Below the pieces are notes generated by a model. It had not been told where the DNA came from and did no database searches. It saw only the letters and a program-made list of their open reading frames with translations. Shown piece after piece: positions 55,715 to 64,000 of a stretch of DNA of 64,000 nt; position 1 is the first letter of the stretch, and each line of letters begins with the position of its first letter. This stretch comes from Liriodendron chinense (taxonomy: Eukaryota; Streptophyta; Magnoliopsida; Magnoliales; Magnoliaceae): positions 2,250,011 through 2,314,010 of the forward strand of contig ML058476.1 in the NCBI GenBank assembly GCA_003013855.2, given 5' to 3'. The translations under genes and the position numbers were made by a program.

Positions 55715-56175
55715 GCACTGTGGCCCCACCACGATGAATGTGTTTCATCCACGCTGTTCATCCAATTTTTTCATTTCATTTCATTTTATGGTCAGCCGAA
55801 GAATGAAATAGATCCAAATCTCAAGTGGACCACATCAGAGGAAACAACGTTGATTGAATGCTTACCATTAAAAACTTAACGGGGCTACAAAAGTTTTGGA
55901 TCAACTCTATATTTGTTTTTTTTTTTTTTTCCCTTCATCCAAGTATGGATGACCTAATCAACAAGTTGGATGTCAAATAAACATTACAGTGGACCCTAAG
56001 AGGTTTTTAACGGTGGACATTCAATCAATGCTTTTTTCCTGTGGTCCAGTCCACCTTCGATTTAGATCTGCCTCATTTTTTTTTTTTTTTGATCAACCCC
56101 TAAATGACATTTAGAAAAAATAGATGAGCGGGGTAGATAAAACACATACATTATGTTGGGGCTCACAGAGCACTG
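55715..56175. mobile_element. Foldback MITE of the GTGGGGCCCAC family
   Basis: The left end GTGCACTGTGGCCCCACCAC and right end (reverse) GTGCTCTGTGAGCCCC.. are inverted. The inner arms (AATCTCAAGTGGACCACATC against GGTCCAGTCCACCTTCG) pair. Two T-runs interrupt the right half. Confidence 0.65.
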
Positions 56176-56879
56176 GCCAGCACCCACCTAGCTTATGGCC
56201 TCACTCGCCAAACCGTGTCCCCTGTTCACTCTACAATTGCCATGTCAGCACCGTCGCATGTGTTTCGATTGGATCGTTAGTTTGAATTCACGTTGGACGT
56301 TATAGCATAAGTTTTGACACCAACCTTAAACCTAATGCAACTTGCCTTTGTTGGGGCTGATATTAGCAATTAGAGCACAAATCTCCAGCAAGAACAATGT
56401 AATAGATCATAACATTAGTTGATTACAATCAAATGCTATCTAATAATCTATTATATTTATTGATTACAATCAATGAATTATTTGAACCTATATGCATTAA
56501 TTTCTAAAGAACCACACTAGCCTGAGTCTTCATGAGTTGTAGCATGTGGGGGACAACATGTGAATGAAGTCTACCCCATCCATCAGGTGTGTTAGCTCAT
56601 GTTCATTCTAGAACCAAGAATAAGGATGGTCCAAAACACAATTAGGCCACACCCTTGGGAAGAGTTTGGGCCAGATGCCTACCATTATGAGTGTTAGGCC
56701 CACCGAGGTTTATATATGCCATGCAATTTGTTAATCTGAAGTGAATCACTAGGATGAAGGAACATTCCAAAAATCATGTTCTTTACCAAGTGTTTAGGCA
56801 TGCTTTTACATTGTTTCCTATGCCATGAGGCCCACTTGTGTTTGGGACGAGTGTGACATTTAGATTCAAGGCTAAACAT
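56176..56879. other. Intergenic, no clear feature
   Basis: I see no supported gene. The CATGAGTTGTAGCATGTGGG region resembles other repeats, but borders are not visible. Confidence 0.35.
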
Positions 56880-57203
56880 TAGGTGACACACTTGATGAAC
56901 GATCTTGTGCACATGGGAGTTGTTAGTCCCACAAAAAGTGATATGTCACTAGAGGATTCCTCCTATTGTCTCAAGAGGAAGGTGGGTTTGGACATACTAA
57001 CCGCTAGTCAAATGAGAGTTGCATTTTATATTTCTGAGTACTATAAATTCTATGATCATATTAGTGAGAGTGGACAATCCATGAAAGGGAAATTGGTCTT
57101 CCTATGTAAGGAATCAATGATGACTTTGGATGAAAGGCCTCTACCATCGGGATACCAGTGCCTTATTATATAAGACACTGAGAGTGTGAATGTTCATGGA
57201 TGT

Positions 57204-57248
<45 letters not shown>

Positions 57249-59400
57249 GCTTGGTTAAACACTTACATTGGAGAATCGCATCAAGTCTCTAATTTGGAAG
57301 ATCTATTGTACCTGAATTGAATTTGATTAATCCTTGAACTTGAGATCATATGTTGAGTATTTTATTCACCCTGCGAAGTTACATTAGTAGTTGATTATTC
57401 GATTTTAATAGAAACTAAATGTATTTTAAAAAATCGATCTTCTAATTAACTAGAGAATCTTCCATCTTTGATAACATTAAATTTATATACATCTAAATAG
57501 TTTAGAATCATACCTCGGTGTGATGAAATCACGATGTAAAAAAATTTCTAATTTGTTAATGTAGATCCTTCTACTTAGGAGGCCTCTCCTGATCTATCGT
57601 AGATGGAAGGAGATATTAGAGCCAACATGTTTGACTCAGGTGGGGTGGTGGGAAGTGCACATGCCTAGACCACAGATGTACACATGTGCAAGAGAGAAGG
57701 ATGTTAAAGTCCCTCGATATACATTAATATGCCATCCTCTAATGGCTCGAGCTTTAGAGCAAGTGGTTATTTGACATGCCTTCGTAATATATTCTCCCAT
57801 GGGGGCCATTGTTTATGGTATAAGTGAGTGTCCCTCCACCCTTGCCCAATATGTTCCTTCTACTCCACATGTTGACATGCCATCCTCTAACAACTCAAGC
57901 TTTTAAAGCAAGTGGTCATTTGATAAAGGAGAGAGAAGGAGAAAGAAGAGAGAGAAGAGAAGAATGTGAGAGAAAAGGTCTCTCTAACCTGCATTCTCTC
58001 TCTCATTAAAGGTGTCCATTAGAGGGAGGGGGGGGGGGGGGGGGGGGGGGGAGATGCCCAAGGCTCTTTTTTTTTACTAAGATGCTCTCCCCTTTGGGAT
58101 AGACTCTATTATATAAGAGGATTTTAGGGTTACAAGAGTATAAAAAATATGTTACTTTGCCATCCTATAGATTCTCATAACTTGTACATGCGAATGAGAC
58201 CTATTACGTCTCATGCATGCATGTACTCGTTATCAAATCTTTCCACTACCGTGGCTATTCACAACAAATATCTCATGTTGATCAAATAATAGACTATTAA
58301 ATCCAAGCCATCGGATCAATATTAAGTGCGATCAAAACAACACCCACACCTTTGGGGTGGCTAACATTGAAGTGTGACTAACAATGTGGGTGTGTGTACT
58401 AACCCCCCTAAAAAAAAGTGTGATCAAAACAATTTTAATGGTTAAACTTTAATAGTTGAAAAACATACTTAAAACCTTTTAAGTGTCGAGCTTAGCAATA
58501 AAATTACTTAATAAGTCCCTAGTCTAGTAAATCTAACCATAAGTACATTCCTAGATAAATCCAATGATTCCCTTATTAGCCCATGCAAGAATCAATAGGC
58601 CATAATAGCTGTACCTAGCCACACCCACATTTTATTGGCTATATGGTAGCCTCATAAAGAGGCTAACACCATTTAATTAAGATTGTGACCCTTACACGTC
58701 CTCAAGTCACAAGATTAATCATCTTTTTATGCAACATCAAGTTTGATCATAATCTTTGCTAATTGACTTCTAAACTAGTGACTTAATCTCGATCCACCAA
58801 AGCAAGTGCCCAAATGTCAAATAAGATCATTTTCCCATGGCACATTAACACTCCCATATAGGGTAAGGGCAAAGATATTTTGACACCAAGTCAACCTCCG
58901 ATGGTGGAGACTTCAAGTCTATCCTAACTCAAGCATTCCCTCCACATAAGACCATATATCTTATCATATGATGACCACATGTCTATCCTAGGACTTGTGA
59001 TGATATAGAAACAGGGTACTGAGATCTATGGACTATAACTTTCCTCGATCGATAACTGTTGGGTCAAATATCGAGTTTTTAAGGACAACAAGAGGAATTA
59101 TTCTCTACTTGTATGTTTAAGGCGACACTGCATGCTAAGGCATATCATTCTGTCCACAAAGAACACTTTATAATTATGATTTACAACTGAGATCATCCTT
59201 GTTACATATACATGGTTTGTGGATTATAGCTCATATTGGTTTTCTAAGGCATAACTTCAACACAGACATGTGGGTGTAGTTAGGTACATGTATCAAAGAT
59301 GTAGTCGTGGTCTATGTGCTTCAACATGTTATGTGCTAGTTATTTGGAGAACTTATTAGTGGCTTATCTCTTAGTGATTGAATCATCCATCAAGTGGTTT
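56880..59400. mobile_element. Degenerate LTR-like repeats in both orientations
   Basis: 57130-57270 shares CCATCGG, CAGTGCC and CACTTACATTGGAGAATCG with the Copia-like LTR at 44.9-46.4 kb. About 58850-58960 carries the same blocks inverted (CCTCCGATGGTGGAGAC). The stretch also has a 41-T run (57206-57246) and a G run (58028-58052). No coding region was found. Confidence 0.4.
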
Positions 59401-59752
59401 TCTAATTGGGCCTAACATTTAAAAAGTTTCATATATTTAATCGAACATTTTTAATTGTTAATATTTTATTTTGATAGTTAAAAGTGATTCATCATGTTTG
59501 ATGGACATATGATGGTTGAGATCTATTAGTTCACCTCTTAAGCCAACATGGGATTATGGTAAAAAATGGATACCATTAAATAGTGGAGGGATTGACTCAC
59601 TATGGGTGCATGGATAAGGTATGGTTACAAACTTTGTATATACTAGGGTGACATATGATGTGAGGAGGATGGGTAGCTACCATTTTCAAAATGGTGCCTA
59701 AACAAGCATAGGAGCCTAGCACCGTACCCTCTTTGCTTAGACAAATTGTGTG
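59401..59752. other. Intergenic, no clear feature
   Basis: AT-rich sequence. Nothing is supported. Confidence 0.35.
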
Positions 59753-61329
59753 TAGGGCTGTAAATGGGTCAGCGGACCCGATGGGGTATCCGAACCCAAC
59801 CCATTTAGACCCTGTAATACCCCAAGATTTCGGCTCCCGTGTACATCACGACGGCTGAATTCCCAAGGTTATTTGGAATGTGTGAGGGTTATACCCCTGA
59901 CATAATTTTCACACAAACATGCACATTTCATTCTATTTGGAAAACCATGAGCAAGACGGTGAAACCAAACTTATATATTATTTCATTAACTAAACTAAAT
60001 CATCAAACTATGTAATCATCATTCAATCAAACACCATGTTCATAACTACGTCCTTCAATTGGGACTTATTACAATTTCAAATACTAAATAAATGCTACAA
60101 CTATGAATGACTATGCGGTCTCGTCTTCCACCATCTGCTCCCACGAGCCATCATAATTGTCTCCTTGAGGCTCGGGCTCCTGAGGATCGTTACCTACATG
60201 TTCTAAATTATTTCCACAAAACACCGTCAAAAGCGGCATGGTGAAGAACTACTTTAAGGTTAGAAATAATAATCGTATAAAAATCATAACAAAACATTCA
60301 TTACTCTTTCTTAACGCAATGCATGATAATGCATGACCTAGCGTAAGAATCCTTAGACATGCCGCCAGGGGTTTTGGGACACGCAAGCCCATAATTTTGC
60401 CCGACCACGTGAGAAACGGGACGCTCATAGCCCAAATCTACACGTGACAGTGTATGGGCAAAGTAGGACGCTCTAGCCTATTCTCAATTCCATACACCCA
60501 CATGGAGCCACGTGCATGCATGAATTAGCCATTCTTTATTATTATTACCAATTTACACCAAGCCACTTATCGTCTAACCAACTTTTGGTACCACCACATC
60601 CTTCCTTATGGTTCATCACTCATCAAAATAGTCGTAACCGACGCATCACATCCCAGGATGGCGGCCCGTACTACTAAGCTTCATAACAACCATACTCAAC
60701 TATCGTCTTATGGAGATCCTTAACAACTTTAGTAATAATAATAATAATAGTAAATATAATAATAATAGTAGTAATAAATGGATTTAACAACCACTTAATC
60801 GGGTGATCTTGATACCACCACCACAGATCAGGGTGGCCACTTAACCGGACAAGCTAAAAGCATCATCTCAGGTTAGGGCAACCTCTTAACCGGCTGTTCC
60901 GATATTCATCACCACAGATCAGGGTCCATCCATATATATAAAAAGGAATATAGCCATATAAGAATCTCCATTAGACAATCACAACTATTCTTTATACAGT
61001 ATAAAAAGAAAGGTGATTCCTTTAAAGATGGTTACACAAATCTCATATGTGCAACAAACATAATTCTATTTCTTACTAGTTCTCTAAGTCCAATGAATAT
61101 CATCATCACCATGAGATGGAAAAAGTATCTAAAAGCATTCATATATAGCTAATTAAGGAGAGAATAAATAAACACATGTAAACAAAAACACATAAGAATT
61201 ATCAACCTACAAACATGAAATTATTAATCTAATCTTAAACGAGTTCTCACCTTATGATCTTCGACTTATTAGAGATATAAGATGATAAAATAATAGCAAG
61301 ATGGTACTCATTCTCTCTCTTACCTCCTT

Positions 61330-61369
<40 letters not shown>

Positions 61370-62923
61370 CCCTCTCTCAAATTCATGGGTGGGGGTCACC
61401 TTTGTCTAAGAGAGGTTCTATATATAGAGGTAGGGTTGGAATCAGGGTTTGGAGGTGCGTAGTAGAAATATGGAGAGGGATGTGCACGCGAGGTCTTGTG
61501 TAACAACCTCTCGAGGTGGGTTTCTCAAATCTTAATATTCGGATGATCTTTGATCAATTCCAATCGTTCATCTTATCAAGCTCGAAGAGTAGAGTCAGAA
61601 TACGTAAATTTCTTGATGATCCACATTCTAGATTGGCCGATCCTTAAAAATGGCCTAACGGGTGCTAAAATGGGCTATATCTCAATTAACGATCTACGCT
61701 TGATGATCAGGGCCCAAATTTTGGAAAAATATGTAGTCATGATAGGCAAACAATTATACAAAGTTTAGTATTTGATTGATGGTGAGGAATGCCTAGATCT
61801 GAAATTCCAACTTTTGGCGGAAAAGGAAAGGGCTGGCTTTGTGGTTCAACGGTGTTGGATTGTAGATCGGGGTTTAAATTTTATGTAAACTCGTAGTCAT
61901 ATGAGTATAATGGGTGGTCCAAATTTGAGAAGCGATTGATGATGAGAAGTTGGTAAATTGAAAGGTTCAAATTTAACTTCGCACATAAGAAAGATGCTTA
62001 TCAATGTGGGGCAATCAAATCACACTATTGGTCCATGATTAAGACGATCCAAGTCACTCATATGGAGAGAAATATTCGACTACGACTAACCATCTACTTT
62101 CCTCACTCGATGGACATGAAAATCAAGGGTTAAGGGCTGATTTGACAATTTGACCACTTCTACTATGATTTAAGGGCTGAAATTTGATGTGTATGGTTAA
62201 TATGTGTCTAAAAGCTCAAATCCAGGATTTTGTGTGAAAGTGATCGTCAGAAACTATAATACTTAAAAAATGACATCTTAATGAAATCTAACTCTTCTAC
62301 ATTGTTAATGAGGTTATTCTAAGCAACTTTAATAAATGGTACTCCATATGATCTCCTACGGATGTTCCGTTATTTGAATTTTAATATAAATGACCGGTAT
62401 TTAATATAAAAAAAATATAAATAAATTTCAGAAAATTTTAAAATAATTACGGTAAATTCGGAGCGTTACAGACCCGACCCAGACCCGACCCATTTGTTAA
62501 ATGGTACGGGTCTGGGTCCAAGAACAGACCCATTTGTTAAACGGGTCTGGTCTGGGTCTGGTTTCCTTTATATTAGGCCCGACCCGAACCCATTTAGTAA
62601 GTTGGCGGGTTTGGTCTACGTTTAAAGGGACCCGTCCAGTCCAGACCCGTCCAGACCCGGTTTTAAGCCTTGTAAAATGCTTGCATACTCAATCCAGACC
62701 CGGACCCATTAGACCCGGCCCATTTATAAATGGTCTGGGTGGATCTCCCTCTACCAGACCCGGACCCATTTATAAATGGGTCTGATGGGTTGACTCGGAC
62801 TCGACCCGAACCCGCCCATTTAGTAAAATGGTCTGGGTCTAAAATTTGGACCCAGACCCGTTTAGTAAATGGGCGGGTCTGGTTTTGGCTAAACCCGCTC
62901 TGAACCCGACCATTTACAGCCCA
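59753..62923. mobile_element. hAT-type MITE hosting a solo LTR
   Basis: The ends TAGGGCTGTAAATGGG and (reverse) TGGGCTGTAAATGG are flanked by AATTGTGTG (59744-59752 and 62924-62932). Without the LTR the element is about 510 bp of GACCCGAACCC/GGGTCTGGG repeats folding back on themselves. The 8-9-bp duplication fits hAT. Confidence 0.85.
59813..62470 (+). mobile_element. Solo LTR, Ty3/Gypsy (Tekay-like), 2658 bp
   Basis: It begins TGTAATACCCCAAGATTTCG and ends GGAGCGTTACA, with a perfect 5-bp duplication GACCC on both sides (59808-59812 and 62471-62475). The TGTAAxxCCCC..CGTTACA termini are common in large plant Tekay/Del LTRs. No interior domain exists, so it arose by LTR-LTR recombination. 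A CT microsatellite lies at 61331-61375. Confidence 0.9.
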
Positions 62924-62932
62924 AATTGTGTG

Positions 62933-63452
62933 TACAAGAAAGGCCTCTAAACCTGAAGTGATGCGTCTCCAACTCGCCTTGACTTGCTTGATTCGGGTCG
63001 ATGGTCCTGCTATGGGGCGAGTCATACTGAGTTGGGGCCTGGGGGCCAGTCAGACGAAGTCAGAGGTTTCAGTCATTTCGGACATTTTTCTTTTCTTTTC
63101 TTTTTTAACCATGGTGCTTATTAATATACGATGTTTTTCTTTTCTTTTATTTTTTAGACCATGGTGCTTATTAATACATGTTTTAGACAGAAGAATTTTT
63201 GAAAAAATGAAATTTGAAGATTACAAGTAAAACCCTGTATTATATTCATGATCGAAGAACTACATTCTTCATAGACTATGGAAACATTTTTGTTAAATTG
63301 GGTTTTGAAACTTCGTTGGAAAAATCAACGAAATCTTGGAATCCCCATCCATACTCACTGGATGTGTTTATTGGCTTTCCTTGGTTGGTTCTAGGCAGCC
63401 ATGCAAACAACTCTTGATATCGTTTTGTTCATTGTCTGCATCATAATTTCAG
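62933..63452. other. Region upstream of the RPE exon
   Basis: A near-duplicate AACCATGGTGCTTATTAATA occurs at about 63107 and 63160, separated by TTTTCTTTT tracts. No transit-peptide exon could be identified. Confidence 0.4.
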
Positions 63453-63557
63453 GAGGAAGTTTCAACCTGCAGTGAAGGCATTGGCATGCGTTGATCAGTT
63501 CTAATGGTGACTTTATTGTTTCACCTTCGATTCTCTCTGCCAACTTTGCGGAATTGG
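63453..63557 (+). CDS. RPE: Ribulose-phosphate 3-epimerase, chloroplast type: one exon at window edge, frameshifted
   Basis: The acceptor CATAATTTCAG precedes 63453 and the donor GTGAGCTT follows 63557. The 3' part encodes SNGDFIVSPSILSANFAELG, matching the N-terminus of mature plastid RPE, which interconverts ribulose-5-P and xylulose-5-P in the Calvin and pentose-phosphate cycles. Upstream, in a different frame, FQPAVKALACVDQF resembles the end of the transit peptide and the VKA..VD.F cleavage region, so a frameshift lies near 63502. The splice borders argue against a processed copy. It may be a decayed gene, a sequencing error, or use of the internal acceptor GTTGATCAG. The remainder of the gene would lie past 64000. 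Confidence 0.6.
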
Positions 63558-64000
63558 GTGAGCTTGTTTTCTTTCAAACTGTGATAAAAAAGGGATGATT
63601 TAAAAATCTAGTGTGCTGTGAATCATGGTTCAAGTTAAAAGCTTGAACTTTTCTTTTGGAGGACTGGTTTCTTGTTACTGCAAGACCTTTTCTTTAAGCC
63701 ATAATAATGGATCTGGCATCTCCCTTATTTCTGATTGGAAAAGGGGTTTCATAGTTGAACAATTTTTTTTCCTGGCATAATTCTATCATACAATCTTGAT
63801 AATTTAAACCATTAGTCATGCTTGTAACTTCAATCTTGGCATGTTCCTAGCTATGCATTGTTCCATTTTGAAAAATATCTTACTCTTCATCTTTCTATGT
63901 CTATTAAATAATCCTTATGGATCTTGCTTCTTCTAGTTTTCTTCCATCTTCATTTTCATCCATGGGGAGGGGAATTGAACTCGTGTCTGTGGGGAGCAAA
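63558..64000 (+). other. Probable RPE intron, to window end
   Basis: T-rich non-coding sequence follows the donor. No further exon is recognisable. Confidence 0.4.

Overview
The window is nuclear DNA from a flowering plant. Its genes have plant-specific homologues and introns, and most of the rest is layered transposable elements: LTR retrotransposons, LINE 3' ends, tRNA-derived SINEs, and hAT-, Mutator- and Tourist-type non-autonomous DNA elements. Many foldback elements carry GTGGGGCCCAC near their ends and an inner hairpin. I associate that family with magnoliids, but this is an impression, not a test.

Four protein-coding loci can be supported. (1) APC2, the cullin-like scaffold of the anaphase-promoting complex, is on the minus strand from 26789 to beyond the left edge. 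Five exons joined in frame give the first 295 codons. (2) A mitochondrial carrier of the plant UCP3/PUMP3 type is on the plus strand at 37678-38974, with two exons and 302 residues. (3) An intronless, probably plastid-targeted beta-propeller protein resembling glycoside hydrolase family 43 is on the minus strand at 53957-55347. It has one frameshift and a broken partial copy at about 50974-51424. (4) At the right edge (63453-63557, plus strand) is an exon of chloroplast-type ribulose-phosphate 3-epimerase, with an apparent frameshift.

Region 1-26.8 kb is APC2. Its 18.3-kb second intron holds a minus-strand Ty3/Gypsy chromodomain element (6213-20056, target duplication GAGGA). That element is itself split by a plus-strand, non-autonomous Athila/Tat-like element (9176-16169). 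Region 26.9-37.6 kb is intergenic and made of nested DNA elements. Two 519-bp Mutator-like MITEs sit in one target, and a three-level hAT/hAT/Mutator nest lies at 31048-33693. Next come UCP3 and further repeats. Region 41.3-54.4 kb contains two segmental duplications. They meet at about 51424 and act as natural empty-site controls for three insertions (two Tourist-like MITEs and one SINE). Region 55.4-63.4 kb is repeats, including a 2.66-kb solo LTR inside a hAT-like element.

The host genes are unrelated housekeeping or metabolic genes and do not form a pathway. I found no credible new multi-gene system. The most unusual items are the layered insertion history inside APC2, an orphan 495-codon reading frame in the non-autonomous retroelement, and clustered short palindromes shared in style by three unrelated LTR families.
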